Source of the DNA: Opisthocomus hoazin | Lineage: Eukaryota; Chordata; Aves; Opisthocomiformes; Opisthocomidae | Assembly (NCBI RefSeq): GCF_030867145.1 | Contig: NC_134434.1 | Coordinates: 2,108,001 to 2,172,000 of the forward strand | Direction: 5' to 3' | DNA: 64,000 nt | In this document: positions 33,501 to 48,500 of the stretch, in pieces | Position numbering within the stretch: the first letter of the stretch is position 1 | Layout: every line of letters starts with the position of its first letter | Notes under the pieces: model-generated | Database searches by the model: none | What the model was told of the DNA's origin: nothing | The model's input: the letters and a program-made list of their open reading frames with translations, nothing else | Translations under genes and position numbers: made by a program

Positions 33501-36500
33501 GCAGAAGACCTGGAGCAGGTGGGGAGGGTCACGGTCACCTCAGTGTGGGGAAGGACGCATCCCACCGTCTCGGTTTTTCTGGTGATGCTGTCACTGGGGA
33601 ATCCCATGAAGGTGACAGGGCTGTTTTCCGTGGTCCCATAGGCAACCTGCAAACACAAGAGAAGAAACGTGCCTCAAGGGTAAAGAGGACCGCACAGCTC
33701 CAGGCACAGGAAAGATGAAGCCAGTGATGAGCACAGAGGAGAGCAGGGCGAGAGGAGGATGTTCTCGCAAGTCACTCAGGTCACGGGCAAGCACTGCTCT
33801 CCTGGCCCGTGGATGGGGCTCTCCAGACACTCCTGCCAGAGTCCAGGAGGCAGGAGCTGAAGCAGCACCTGCCTGTCATGGCCACCTTCGCTTCCATCAC
33901 TGTGCTCCAGACCCCCACCACCCACGACACTCTGGGTGTCAGGTACTTTTGACACCCCAGCTACTTTTCTTGGAGGACCCCAGGGTTTGCCCTCCTCTTT
34001 TTTAACCTATGTCTCTCCAAGCCCTGTCCTGTTGACTCTCTACTATCTCTTCCAGACACCGATCTTGCCTTGGTGTCCTTGCAGACATCTGAACTACTGA
34101 GTTCACCTTGCATCTTCTACAGCTTAGGGCACGTTGGACATCACTCAGAAAAACCTTGGAGCCAGCAGTGGGCTCCTGTGGGAGACCACATGGCTGCTTG
34201 CTCCAGATCCTTTTGTGCAGACCTCAGCTCCTGTAACCCTCGTGAAGGCATCATGAGGCTGCACAGCGCTCAGCGCAGCTGCACTTACAGACCAAAAGCC
34301 TCACAGCAGGACGAAAGCTTCTCGCTGCTAAACCTCCCTCACCGCTAATCCCAACGGCAGGCTCTGAGTCACCTCAGCTGAAGGTCACTTCTCCTCGGAG
34401 GAAAATTCCAGCTCTTTACACCCAACTCGGTGGCCTGCTGAGACAGCAGGAGCTGGGCAGGAGGTGCTCTGGGCAGCCCCGAGCTGCCCTGGCAGCACCA
34501 TTGCTGGAATTGCTGCTTCGCCTCTGGCTCTTGTGAGCTGTTTCAGCAGCGGGACGTGCTCTGGTCTCTCTAACCCATCCAGCACGTTGCGTGTCATCAG
34601 GCAGGGTTTCTCTCCCACCCACTAATGTCACCGGTGGCTGCTTTGCTGGCAGAGCATGGCTGGGAAAGGGCTGATGCCGTTTGGTCCTTTCTCCTCCACA
34701 TCTTCAAAGGCTGACACCTGAGCAGCTCTGACCCACCAAACTGCAACAGGACCCAACGATCGTCCTACGGCCTTGGCACCCAGATCTGGGTTGTGCCTTC
34801 AGAGCAAACGCCCGGGCTCCACCGCTGGCTGCAAGGGCAGGTCTGCTCGGTCAGAGGTTCTGCACGGTGCTCACCAAACTCCAGGCACTGCGGCCAAAAT
34901 GAACAAGGGGCTTTGCAAAGGACTACGATGAGGCATCCTGAAAAGACAGGCACGTATCCTGAACAAGCTGTACGTCATACTGGTGGGAGCACGCAGCACC
35001 TTCTGCCGCACGGGGCTGCTGAAGGACCTCACGTTGGGCACAGTCTGTCAGAACGGCTGATGCTCTTGTTTGACTACACCGGGGTCAGCGTGAATTCAAG
35101 CTGGAAATTTGCAGGAGCCTCCTCTTAGCCAGGAATCTGGAGGAGATCGTCTCCAGGATGCTGCAGGGACCATCTGGTGCAAACTGCTCTGCTAGGAGCC
35201 TGGCAGCCCACAGGGAGTGACTGTAAATAGGCTTCTCCTACCAGACACAATGGTAGCTTCCCAGCGGGGTGGAAACCTACAGCATCTAATGCTCGGACAG
35301 GATTCCTCTCCCACCCGCTAATACGAGTCCTGTGGCTGGATCAAATGACTGACGAGACACAAATCCAAACTCTCTAACACTTCTTAAAAATCCCAGCGCC
35401 TTTGTGTTTTTGTTTTACCCTGCTGGATGAATTGCAATGTCGGTCCCAGGATCCCGGCCAAGCCCTGAGTCAACCCCTTCTGCCTCTCCGGGTCGCTCCG
35501 GCAGTTTAATTGGACACAGGAGCAGGCAGCTCCCTGGCAGGACGATGCTGCGGGTGCTGCGGCTCACCAGGCTCCTCTAGATGCCTGGCACCGTGCCGTG
35601 TACCCCAAGCACCGGCTGTCCGTGCCTCGGCCCGCGGCTTGTCCCCGTAAACACCCTCACACCCTCAGTAACGGGCTTCCCGACTCGGCCCAGAGAGCAA
35701 CGCGGGTCTGAGCCTCCAGCCTTCAGTCTGCTGCCTGATCGCTGCCCTCCCCTCCCAGTCTGCGCCGGCACTGCTCTCTGCAGCCAGACACCGGGATGTT
35801 GCTCCTGACCTTCCCAAGATAGTATTTCTCTCTTGGGATAGTGTTTTCCCCATCTGCCTGCTCAGGACCGAAGCATAGGCTGGAGCAAGCCCTTGTGCCA
35901 GCACTGTTGTCCTTCCCGACCCCCATCCGACACGTGGAGCCTCCTCCAACGGCTCCATCGTCCCAGCCCAGCCACAGCTCGTGATGCACAAGATGAAACA
36001 ACACTTCCACAAAACCCCATGTATCAATTTAATCTTGGAGATATCCACAAAGATTCATAGCTTTCAAGACCCAAAGGGACACTTAGCATCATCTAGCCTT
36101 CTCATCTGGTACAATCCAGTCCAGAAAACCTCACCCAATAATTGCTGCATCAGCTCCATAATTTCCACTGGATCTATATCTCGTGTCAAAGCAAAGCTTT
36201 TCAGAGGCAAGGAGTCCAGCTCGGACCCTTGGCTTTGAGAGGAGCTACAGGAGTACAGAACAGAATTGACTGTAAAGCCTTTGCCACTGTGAGGACCACA
36301 AGTGACCCCCCAATGCCCAGCATGCAGATCTGTCCTGCCTTCAGCAATGACAAGGACAGCTCTAAAACAAACTGCCGCCTAACTTACTCCCACCGACAAG
36401 AGATTCATTCTTTGTGAATCCTAAGCCTCTGTCTAAACCGGGAATAAAAAGAACACCTTAGCAGAACTGTGTTTTTTAAAGCACATTTCAAAAACATTTC

Positions 36501-39500
36501 CTGCTAGCGCTGTTTAAACACTGGCCACTGCGGAACAGGCAAAACAGCCTGAAGAAGGAAGCCTCTAAAAATTAAAAATAAAGTAAAAACAATCAGACTC
36601 CAGTCTCTTTAGTAAACATTTGGGAGGCAGACTGATCTGGTGGGGAGAGCAGGGACTCTGAAGACCCTGGTTTTTTCCCAACCATGCCGCTTATTTACTG
36701 CATAACTTGGAACGAGTCACATCAGCTCTCTGCTCCTCGGTTTTCCCCAGCGTTCAACAGCAATAAAAACACCCACTTCCCTCTGCATTCAACCACTGCT
36801 GAGAGGCTGCAACGAAAAGGCTGGCTTCAGGACCACCAGTACCTCAGGTGGGGTTACACTGGGTGGGACTGGAGCAGAAGGTCAGGGCTGCAGGAGGGCA
36901 CAAGGGCCTTGGAGGAAACCCACTCTGGACCTGACCAGTGCTCAGGGAGGATCTTCACATCCCCCATCACCACCCTCCGGTTATGCCACGCTGGAGGATG
37001 ATGGCAGGGCTTGAACCACCAAACTAAAACCTACAGAAATTGAGCTTTGCTGAAGACAATATTGGCCTCAGAAAAAAGCAGCAAATTGACCATGAAATAA
37101 CAGGGATTTTCAGACTTCAAAGAGGGTGTAATGAACAACAGAAAGCAGACTGGCAAAGATCGCTAAGGGACCTCTGAGAGCCCCTTTGAACCTCTCTCAG
37201 CGTGACATGCCGGATGGATCTGATTATCTCTAAACCCGTGCTGAGTGTGTTGCCTGCCTCAGATGTCTCCACCAAAGTCAGCCCCAGCCCCTCCCTCCAC
37301 AGCCAGCTCCAAATCACTCGGGGTGGACCTGCTGGAGAGCAGCTCTGTGGAGAGGGACCTGGGAGTGCTGGGGGATGACAGGGTGACCATGAGCCAGCAG
37401 CGTGCCCTGGGTGCCCAGACGCCAATGGTCTCCCAGTGTGCATTAAGCAGAGTGTGGCCAGCAGGTGGAGGGAGGTTCTCCTCCCCCTCTGCTCTGCCCT
37501 GGTGAGGCCCTATCTGCAGTACTGTGTCCAGTGCTGGGCTCCCCAGTTCAAGAAAGATGAGGAGCTACTGGAGAGAGTCCAGCGGAGGGCTACAAGGATG
37601 GTGAGGGGACTGGAACATCTCCCTTACGAGGAGAGGCTGAGGGAGCTGGGCTTGTTCAGCCTGGGGAAGAGAAGGCTGAGAGGGGACCTTATAAATGCCT
37701 ACAAATATCTCAAGGGTGGGTGTCAGGAGGATGGGGCCAAGCTCTTTTCAGTGGTGCCCAGCAACAGGACAAGGGGCAATGGGCACAAACTGAGGCACAG
37801 GAAGCTCCAGCTGAACAGGAGGAAGAACTTCTGTCCTCTGAGGGTGACGGAGCCCTGGCCCAGGCTGCCCAGGGAGGTTGTGGAGTCTCCTTCTCTGGAG
37901 ATCTTCCAGCCCCGCCTGGCCGCGGTGCTGTGCAGCCTGCTCTGGGTGACCCTGCTTGGGCAGGGGGTTGGGCTGGGTGATCCCCAGAGGTCCCTGCCAA
38001 CCCCGACCACTCTGTGATTCTGTGAAATAATTCTTAACTGAGCAATGATCTTCCCTCATTCAGCTGCTCTGAACCAAGACCACCCTGAGTTTCGCTGTCC
38101 TCTTGGGACACGTGCCTCCTTGCCGTGGAGGTGTCCCACTATCCCAAATTGTATTGGAATATTCCTGAACCTTCAGGTCAACTTTACTGCTGCAGCAAAA
38201 ATAAAACCAACTTCTGATCACATCCAGCCTATGTCACACTAAGATTTCATTTCCTTCCCCAACAACAGTACCATCTTTGTGTCAAAAACGTCAGGACACA
38301 AACAAGCACGTCTTGTAGGACAAACCTCCAAGGGTGGCCACCCTGTTGGCATTTCTCCCCACCCGGAGAGCTGCCAGACAGTCCCAGTTTGGATGGGGCT
38401 TAAAAAGTTCCCAAAAATATCAGGTGCCCAAAGCAACGTCTTTGTGTTGCAGCACGCAATGGCTTTGCCTCAGGAGGAGACTGCTGCAAAAATGACAACC
38501 CAGCTTGCCCGGGCCAGAAGACTGCCGCTGAAAATTCACCACCTGTCACTGCAGAGTCAGGACAAACTGCTCCTCGCGGTCTGGAGTTAAAGCTCCCTCT
38601 CTTCCTTCCAGGCTGAGCAGAAGTCTTGAGGCTTGCAAGCATTTCCCCAGTCCTGCCAGCATTTCAGAAGCGCTGCCCAGTGGCAACCAGCAAAGGCATG
38701 TGCAGTTACTGACTGGTTTATCCACAGCTCGATAAAAGGTCTTTGCTATGTAGTTAACTCCATTCTCCCTGCTGCTGGGTGCCAATGCATTTAGAAAAAG
38801 TGGAATTAAAAGGGAAAAGTGAGAGGAAGCATGCAGAAGCAAGGGTGGAAAACCACGGGTTTGGGGCTACCTGAATGCTCAAAGCTGCTGGAGAAGGAAA
38901 CTCAGCAAAAACTGAGGAGCAAAGGTAACATCCCCATGGATTTGGCGAGCTCAGCTCCCACCGAAGACATGGCTGGAAGTCCAGCATCTTGCTATTTCCA
39001 TGCTGCATTTTAATGTTCTCACAGCACATTCCCATAGCTTCTGCAGCTACTGAAACCACCTACTTGTCAGGTCCTCCCCAAAAATGAGGTGGGACGGGAT
39101 GGGGAGGTCTCACTTTGGCCAAGGACAAGCAGGGAAGCTGCCAGTGAGTGGAGCTGCTTTTCCACTTTGAGAACAGGGAGGAATCACAGTTGGGGAGCAT
39201 TTGGGAAAGTCAGAGGTCTTGCACGGAGCGGTTGTGTTCCGCAAGGGAAGAAAGCTCCGCTCTTCTTCAGAGACCACAAGAGCTGCAGAGGGGACGGCAG
39301 CCCTGGGCAGAGCAGCGGGCTGCCAGGGGATGCCCGGTGCCTTGCAGGGTGGACACAGCAGGGCTGGGGAGAGGCAGCAAGGGCTGGGTGAGCTTCACGG
39401 GAGAGGCCAAGAGCATCATGCAGCAGCTGCTGGGAACAGACAGAAGGGAATGGTGGGTGGACATCAACGGGGAGCCAAACTGGCAACAACATATCAATGG

Positions 39501-42500
39501 GTGGAGGCCATGCTAGGGCGGAAGAAACCCATCAGAAGGAAGGAGGTGCACCCACCACCACCTCCTCCAGCTCAACAAGCAGCCTGGGCCCCCACACCAC
39601 AGCAAAAGGTATTCTTCAAGCATCAAATAGAAACGGTAACTTGGGTCTGAACTTGGAGCCCAGGTGCCACTGTCGCTGAAAGGATACTTGCACATCACCG
39701 AAAGCCAGGGTTTTCTCAAATACTGCCGGGAAGAGGGAGGACCCTGGAGACCCTCTGAGGCTCCTCAAACATTGCCCGGAGGGTGCTCTGCGCTTGGGAC
39801 AACGCCCCGGGACACTGCAGAGCCCGCACCTTCTCCCAGCCTGCTCCCTCCCCAGCTCCCAGCGCCAGGCAAGGGCTCAGCCCCGCGAGGGCTGGTGCTG
39901 TACGGGCTGCAAGCCGGGACAGCACGTGCACCCCGGGCACCTCCCCACGCTGCCTGACCCTCGCCTCCAGCCTGGACCCCAAGGCCAGCTACACCGGTGC
40001 CACTTCAGGAAGGAGATGGCGAGCGTGCACCGACATACAAAACCAGACCTGGAGCCCCCTAAAAGCTACAGAATCAGGCTGAAGCGAGCAATGGAACAAG
40101 GTCCTGTGCAGCCTGCTCTGGGTGACCCTGCTTCGGCAGGAGGGTTGGCCTAGATGACCCACAGAGGTCCCTTCCAACCCCTACTATTCTGTGATTCTGT
40201 AATGGAATGTTTTAACATGGCGTAATGCACGTGCAGCTATCTTGATATGCCAGAATTGTCAGTACTAACAAAAATAAAGATTAATCATGGAAAAGACCAT
40301 CTCCAATGTTGTCTCAAAACAGCTCTGACCTGCAGCACCAAAGAAACATCCCAAATCTATATTTATACTGTTCCAAAAACTATATTTATTTGCTGAGCCC
40401 ACAGCATCTCCAAGAAGGAGAGGAGGAGAGTCCAGCATCTGCAGATTACCAGGCACCAGGAATGTTTGCAGAACTGTTAATCAATTAAGAAAGAGAGGAT
40501 GGCAGGATAATCCTCCCTCTTCTGCGATGTCCTAGCAGCGCTGGTCCTAGGGGACCTGTGAGGTGGGGGGCTGGACAGGGCCCAGCACTGCGGTATCCCA
40601 CCACGGCAGAGGGAACACCGACACTGCTGCCATTGTCACCGCCAGACTGCGAGCCACCCACGAGCAGGACCCAGGCGAGCTTTTGAGGATTGCTGGATGT
40701 TTGCTGGCCAGTCGAGGGCTGCGGAACCCGGTGTGGGAAGACCGGACCCCGCCAGCGAGCAGCTCAAAACACGAACAGCCAGGAGCCCAAGGGCAAGGTG
40801 CCAGCTGTGGCAGATGCCAACCAGCTCCCACCACAGGAATGTGCTCACAGAGGCACAGAAATCAAAAAACATTAGGGGAAAGAACTTCCTTTTATTCAAC
40901 ATTTGTGCCTGGTGAAACGGAGCTGAGAAGCAGGCACCTTTCCCCCAGCAGCACTGCCCTGCTGCCACCCCACCGCGGGACCAAAAATAACCCAGCATCC
41001 ACATCACCTCTGCTGCAGGCACTGGGCTGGCGGGGAGCCCTCGGGGTAGGCACAGCTTCCCACCTCGCATCAGCATCGTGGCAGCTACAGCACGGTGTCT
41101 TCAGGAAGAAGCTACGGGGCTTACCCCTGTCCACAGCCTGCCTGCTCCAGCCACAGCACACACAGCCCTGCAGGGACAGCGTCCCTGTCGCCCAAAATCT
41201 GCAGTCTCAGCCAGCAAAGAGATAAAGGGTAGAATAAAGGGAAATTTATCCTCAGATAAAGAAAGACAAGAAGATGGTTTGAGGTTTGGGCAGTTTAACC
41301 TCTGAAAAGGGTCTTGTTCCAGAAATACACGTGGGTGGGATGTATTTATGGACGGAGTTCGCAAGGTCCTCACCAGCTTTTTGCTCCAATCTGACCCACA
41401 CTGGCAGAAATCTCTGCAGAAGCGGTAAGGTGTTGGATGGTATTTTTTGCAAGGGGATGGGAAAACCAAGTATCAGACTTCAGCTGCGCTTGGGGAGGGA
41501 GCACAGATGGCTGCCCAGCTTCAGCATCCAGCAGAAACAGGCTGGATTTTAAATCTCACCCACCAGTTGATTTGCCCAGTGTAGCTGGTACTTAACTGCA
41601 GAATTGCTCATCACATGACTACAAGTAAGACTAAGATGGTTGAACCTGCTCAGAGAAAAAAAAAAGAAGCAATCAGTGGATAGAAGATGATGCTTTAGAG
41701 GCGAATTTTTCTCCTTTCCAATCATTCCCCAAGCTCCTTGCCTGAACTCTACGAGCAACGCATACTTAAGGGGCACTCTCAGTCCTGATCAACCTGGAGT
41801 GGCAAAGGAAGAAAACACAGAAGGTTCTTGTATCCACCTCATCTTTTGGCGTCTCAAAGGTCCGGACCGAGACACCCAAAGGGCTACTCCAGAGACCAAA
41901 GCACGTGCATGACCACCGTGGTGGCAGCCGAATCGGGTGTAAGCAAGAATACCATTGATTTGATCAAAGGGTTTTAAACCCTACAGGGCGTGCTGCAGGC
42001 GGTCCCTGCAGTAGGAGCCTGGGGCTCTGCAGCCAGAGCATCTCTGCGGAGACCAGGCGGGAGCAGCACTCGGTGCCGAGGCGAGCAAGGGCGTAGCACC
42101 TCAGGGCTGACAAACATTGGAAGCCTGACATGGCCTGGTTTGCACCGAGGTCCCCACGTTAGGGCATCGTTCGGCCAACCCCATCTGCCCCGCAGGCTCA
42201 CCACAACCTACATTCGCAGGCCAGAAGCCCCTTTTCTCCCCCAAATTAGTCACGCAATGAAAACACCGTTCAGACCAACAGCTGCTGACCAGCGCGCGGG
42301 CTGCCAGGCAGCTTGCATAACACCGTCCGGAGCACGCTCGGCGGCGCTGGCTAATTCCTCATTGCAACAATGGAAAAACCCAGAAATCTCAGTGAATAAG
42401 CCAGTCTGTGTCCTAAGTCAGCCCTTGGATTTCCTCCCTTTCTTGAGCCTGTCTCGCCTCTGCAAAAGCTCCGCTGGGGCTCTGCAGCCAGCCTCAGGAG

Positions 42501-45500
42501 CAGAAATCTCAACAAGCTCACAGTTATGTGCTCGGCGCTCAGCTGTTTGCTGCAGCCAGCAACTGGCTGGAAATCAGTTCAAAATGTTCCACTTCCAAAC
42601 TCCACCCCGCAACCCCTGGATCTCACCCCTCACACTCACAGAAGCAGGCGCTGGGGCTTTTAACCGCTTTGCTCTAGCCTTCTCTATTGGGAGAGCAAGG
42701 GACGCTGCCTGCGTGGTCAGCTCAGCTCTGACACTGCTACCCCAGCACAGGAGCCAAGGCAGACCCTAGTCCCAGCTCCAGCAGTGATTTCCCTGCTCTG
42801 CTACTTCACCATCCCTTCATCAGTGCCCACCGCTTTGTCTCGAGAGCTGCAGGCATCTCCATCCACCCCGTCTGAGCCGGGCACGCAGCAAGGTTTCACT
42901 GTCCAGCATTTCATGTCCACCAGCCCATGCCCCACTGCTTCTCCACAGGCTCTGCCACTGCCCCATCCCTTGTTGGAAGGCAACAACTGCTGCTCCACAG
43001 TGCCACGTGCTGAGAAAAAACACCTTCCCACAGGCCTCCTGACCACGACCAGCTCCGGATGTGTCACACTCCACTGCTCATAGGAAAGACACAGCAGAAA
43101 TTAAGACTGTCTTTGCTCTCCCTTTCTCAGCCAGCTTCTAGGTGCACTCTAGAACTGGAAGTCTTCAACCAAAATTTTGCATTGCAAGAGCAGCTACAGC
43201 GCTGTTGGCCATTGGCATGACCGTGTATCACTCCCATCTTCTCCCACCCCTGCTCAGGCAAACTCTCTTGAAATCAGCAAGACGAGACCCCCCAAAAGCT
43301 TCCTCTGTGACAACAGGACGAGGTGCTTCTCCCCACACCAGCCAAGGCTAACTACAGCCCAGCAGCCTGCTGAAAGCTTCAGCACGAGGTGGCTGTGGAG
43401 CACAGCAGTGCTCCCTGCTACGCTGTTCGACCGAAACAGGTTGTTTTCCCCCCGGTGACGAAGCGGGGCCCCACTCAGCTCTGCAGGGACCAGAGAGGTT
43501 CCCCACAGAGCAGGTCCACGTTTGTTCTTCCTGACCATTTGCCTCCCCGTTGCAGAGAGGAAAACTACCCCTGCACAGCCGCTTCGGCAGCGGGGCCAGG
43601 CAGGACCGCGGCCACTCCTCTGCCTGGTGCCAAGGGGTTAAGCTCACAGTAAGTTCCCAAAGCCAGTTGCTTCCAACTGGCTGCTGCCTGTGGTTTGTGG
43701 GAAGGGATTTTGCTTTTTAATAACATTATAAATAGGGCTGTGTTCAGCATGCTGCAAACCCAGTTACTCTCTCTCTCCCACCCATATCCCTCCTCCTCCT
43801 CCTGCTGCTTCTCTTCCCACCACACTAATTCCAGATCTGACCATGAATCGGTCGGGCTTCTTCCTCAGTGTCCTCAGCCTACTGACATGTCTTGCCTCCA
43901 CCGTGCAGGCATGTCCCCCGAGCTGCCACTGTCACGGCGGAGACCTGCAGCACGTCATCTGCGACAACGCGGGGTTGAAGAAGATCCCCAAGGTGCCTGA
44001 GCAAACGCGGCTCCTCAACCTGCAGAAGAACAACTTTGCCGTCCTGCCGACCAACGGCTTCCGCGACATGAAAAAGCTGGTGTCCCTGCACCTCCAGAGC
44101 TCACGGATCAAGGAGATCTCGACCGGAGCCTTCCGGGGGCTCAAAAGCCTGGTCTACCTCTATCTCACCGACAACCAGATCAGTGTCATAAAGCCAGGAG
44201 CCTTCGACGACCTGTCTGAGCTCACCTACCTGTACCTGGACCAGAACAAGATCCCAGACCTACCCAAAGGGCTCCTCTCCCCTCTTGTCAACCTCTTCAT
44301 CCTGCACTTAGGCAGCAATAAAATCCGGGAGCTGAAACCAGGGGTCTTCAATGGGGCTAAAGACCTGCGCTGGCTCTTCCTTTCCGACAACTCCCTCACC
44401 AGTCTCCTGCCTGGGGCCCTGGAGGACGTAGAAAACCTCGCTGTCCTCCACCTGGACAAGAACCAGCTGAGCAGCTATCCTGTGAACGCAATGAGTAAGC
44501 TGAGAGTGCTGGAGGAACTGAAGCTTTCTCATAACCCAATTGAGGTCATCCCTGACAATGCCTTCCAGTCCTTCGGGCGTTACCTGCAGACACTCAACCT
44601 GGACAACATGAAACTGAAGAAGGTGAGTCCTTTCTCTTTCCATCTGCTCCGGATAAGAAACACAGGGCTTAATTTTCTTCTTCTTTACAAAGACCTCAGT
44701 TTGCTGTCCCTGGCTTGCAGAAGAATGGGGAGATGCAGGTCTGCAGGCTCTGCAGACAGCAAGGCACTGGCCAGCTGATAACACCCTTGACACAGCCCAA
44801 ATGAGGGATGAGCCAGACTACTCCACCCTTCTGTTGAGTTATTTTATGCAAAACCAATTTATCTGGAGCTGCTCAAACTCCCTGCACAGGCAGCGCATTC
44901 CCTCCCAAGCTGGAGGTGACACCAGTCATTGAGAAAAGTATCTGGGGTGCTCCAGGACAATTAGCAACCTTCCATCATCCCAAACATGAGGTGCAGGATG
45001 AGAGGCGAGCGTCTGCCTCATACTCGAGGGGCTGAAGGGCACTGCCACCTTGCAGAGCTGAACTTTGTTTGGCCTGGGGACCTGCTGTAGGTTGGGAGGG
45101 GGAGACTCCTCGGGAGGGGCTACGAACAGCAGCGGTTTCTTACCCACGCCACGCAGACAGGTAGGCATACGGACCTCACCTCCCCCCATGCCTCCCAACC
45201 TTACACGGTACAAAGAAAGGTTTGTTTATTGATGCCCTCTCAAAAGGAACTCTCGCAGCGTCTTACAAAGGGGCCCTGTTCCCACTGGAGAGGAGGAGGG
45301 ACATTCAGGTATCCCAAAAGGCAAAACAACCCCCTTCTTCTGGGAGAAAGCACGATCCATAGGCAGCAGCACCCCGCTCAGGGAATCACTCGCATTAGGA
45401 GCTCCGAAATGCCAGGTAGTGCAAGAACAGAAACAAGCACGGTGCGAGAGCAGCAGCACCCTGCCGCAGCCCGATGCCCTGGGTGCACCCCACGTGGAGG

Positions 45501-48500
45501 GGGCTGCAGGTGGAGCAGAACAGCTCTCCCCGGGGTGACGCTTTGCCAGGAAGCCCAAAGACAAAGGGCATCCAGATGAAGCAGGCTAGCACCTCACAGC
45601 AAAGCAACACCCACCACATGCAGGAAGACGTGATGAAAAAGAGAATTTCCTAGCCACAAAGAGCAACTCAAAGGGCCTTGCAGGGATGAGCAGATCACCC
45701 GAAAGCTACAGGGAACAGAGCATACCAGAGTTTTCAGGGGGATATAGCATCCCAAAATGCTCAAAAACTGGAATTACAGCTTGCCCAGGTGGAGAACGAC
45801 ACTACCTAAAACACTTCCGTAGCACCCAGTCAGTATCTGAGCCCACGCTCAGCACTAACCTCTCCAGGATGGGAGTAACCAAACTCAACACTTGAGAACC
45901 ATCCACTGACCTCTCTAGGCAAGAGCTTAGACATGCTGTCACAGCACTCCTGTAGACTCAGTTTTAAGGTGCTTTCTTCACACACAAGTCAAAAGTTACA
46001 GCTTAAATGTTGTACCAGCTGTAGAGACATCAAAGTCCCAAGATATACGCTGAAAAAATTAGACTAACCCATGATGCTGGAGTGCTCCAGAGAATTAAGT
46101 GTCCTTGGATTGGCCAAAAAGTGAGGGGTAACAATTCCAGCCAGCAAAAAAAGACTTTCTTCTTTGCAGTGACCACCTGTGGACAGGACCTTTAAAGGGT
46201 CTTCTGCAGACAGATGCCTCCTTTCCTCCCCAGCAGCCCAGTCAGACACCAGTTTACAGGATCAGCACTAACACGGGTGGCTTCTGCAGTTTTAGGGCTC
46301 GCATTCTTCTTCAGGAAAACAAAGCTCCCATCCCAGCTCAGAGTATTCTCTTCAAACCCCAAACGCAGCGTATCCAAACAGCCCACGTGTGAACTTTGCA
46401 CTGCTAGGAGACATCTAACCACAGAGGCCTCATGACCTAAGAAATCACTACCAGATACTTTAAATGCCGCTGGCATCTTGACTTGAGCTCCTTCTCCTTC
46501 ACAAAAATAATGTCCTTAGCTGTCCCCTGCATGGCCACATGATTTTCGAGCTGATCGCGTGCAAAGCCCTTCCACACGGCGCTATCCCAGCCTGTATTGC
46601 ACTTGAGCAGAAGCAGGAGAGCCCTCAGGCTGCTCTGCACACACAGAGCTCCCCCTCCCCACCAGCATCACGGACCTGCACCCGTCACCTGCAGGGCTGT
46701 GCCGCAGGGGCGAGGACCCAACGCTTACATCAACACGAAACCAGGCAGTGCAGATACTGGAAGTTTTATGTATGCCCCTCTCTATGTATTCATTGCAAAA
46801 TAAATTACAGCAGCAATCCTCCATCTAAATAAGAGGAAAATCACCGATTTCTTTACAAACGCATGCTCTGGCAGGCAGCGCAGCAGCTGTTACCAGCAGA
46901 TGTGAGCTCTTCTCAGGGGGCTGGGAGAGGAATGAGCAGCTGAGACAGTACTCCACTGTCCAAACCAGAGCGTGGCCGGGCTGCCGCCCCACCGCACGGC
47001 ACGCCAGCATCTCTCTGAGCAGCTCCACTATCAGCACAGTAAAACCCACCGAGGTCAGTTTGGTTTTGGACCGCAGAGGCCAGCACCGCTGACTGTCCAA
47101 CAGCTACAGTACTCTGGGAGTCTCTTAGCTAAGCTCTGATCCTATCCAACGTTGCTTAATCTGGAAGATGACAAAAGTTCACTGCTTAAAATAGTGCATT
47201 TCCTCTGTCAAGCTTTTCGGCTTGGAGAGCTTGAACACACCCCGATGGTCCTGTCCGAAGGCGAGCTTTTGGCCAGAAATGGGAGCACAGGTCTTTGACT
47301 GGAGGAGGTTCTAGTAGACCCAGGTAGACCGAGACCTAGCTAGACCTAGACCTCCTCTACACCCTTTTGGGAAAGCTTTCCCCTGCTTCGAGAAAGGGGA
47401 GAAACAGTTCGTCACAGTCAAGAGGAGCTTTGTGCTTTGTCCACGACCCCCTCTCCAACTCATCACCGTCAAGGAAGTCTGTGTAGAGGGGTTTGCTTTC
47501 AAGAAGAAACTTTCCAGCCTGAGCAACCATGGGCTGAGAAAAAAACAAGGATGAGGCCTCAGGGAAGAGAGGAGAGGGCTGCAGAGCTGGGTTTACAGCC
47601 TCCCTCCTCTCTTTGGCAGCTTTTTAAGGGAGGCTCTGCCTTAAAGCCTGCCTGTTAATTGAGAAAAGACAAATCTTGCAGCATCCCTTGCAAACAGCCT
47701 GCTGGAAAAAGAAAAAATGGAGGAGGCTGAGGTGCTGGAAACCTGCCTCTATTTCTACACTGCTCAGATGCCAAGTGTAACTTTCCACTTGGAGCCCCTG
47801 GGCACTGCCAAAGTCTACAGCCCCTTCAGACACCACAAACACTCCCTCCTTCAGCCATTCCAGGACAGGCAAGGCAAGAGGCGCTGGGAGGATTTCCAGC
47901 CTTGGAAAGGAACACACCCAGAAAATATGTTCATTTAGAATGGAGAAGTATGGCTCAAAAATAAAGAGGGCTGCCAGACTTCACTTTGTTTAGGGATGTG
48001 GCTGCAAAAACAATCCCGCACAGATTTGGGATGTAGGTCTCTTCAGGTAGGAGACTCCATCACCCATGAGCCTGATGCCTCTCTTCGCTGTCCAGAGCTT
48101 CCAGTGAGCCACGACCCCCTCCACAGCTCCTTCTCTTGCTCTTTCCATGCCTGTGCCACTAAAAGTCTGGAACAGAGGCACTCAGTTTTGAAGTCCCCTT
48201 CTGTAATTCAGTGTTCCTCACCAGAAACCTTTGCCTTTAGTTTGCAGACAACGCGTTCACCGGTGTGACCGTGCTGAAGACCGCTCACCTGGAGAACAAC
48301 CGGCTCACCCAGCTGCCCCGCAACTTCCCCTTCGACAAAATGGAGACGCTGACGCTCTCCCGAAACGCCTGGCACTGCAACTGCCAGCTAGCACATCTGC
48401 GCAAGTACGGCACCACGCACCCCTTCCCTCCTCGCATTCCCCCCTGGGGGTCCTCCCCCGAGCTGGGCCAGGCAGGAGCAGCCTGCTGAAGGCTGCACGC

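Larger units (their letters stand above)
33647..43726. other. ACSF2 intron 9 (counting from exon 62694), left of CHAD
   Basis: About 10 kb with no host exon found on either strand. It holds the old repeats at 36.05-36.78 kb and CR1 copies at 37.3 and 40.1 kb. The CHAD 5' regulatory region is probably in the last kilobase. The remaining open frames are short and lack splice partners. Confidence 0.6.

Noticed and set aside
44623-44778. CHAD reading on past exon 1 to a 311-aa protein
   Set aside because: A strong GTGAGT donor at 44623 and the conserved second and third exons restore the full LRR C-cap; the extension matches nothing.
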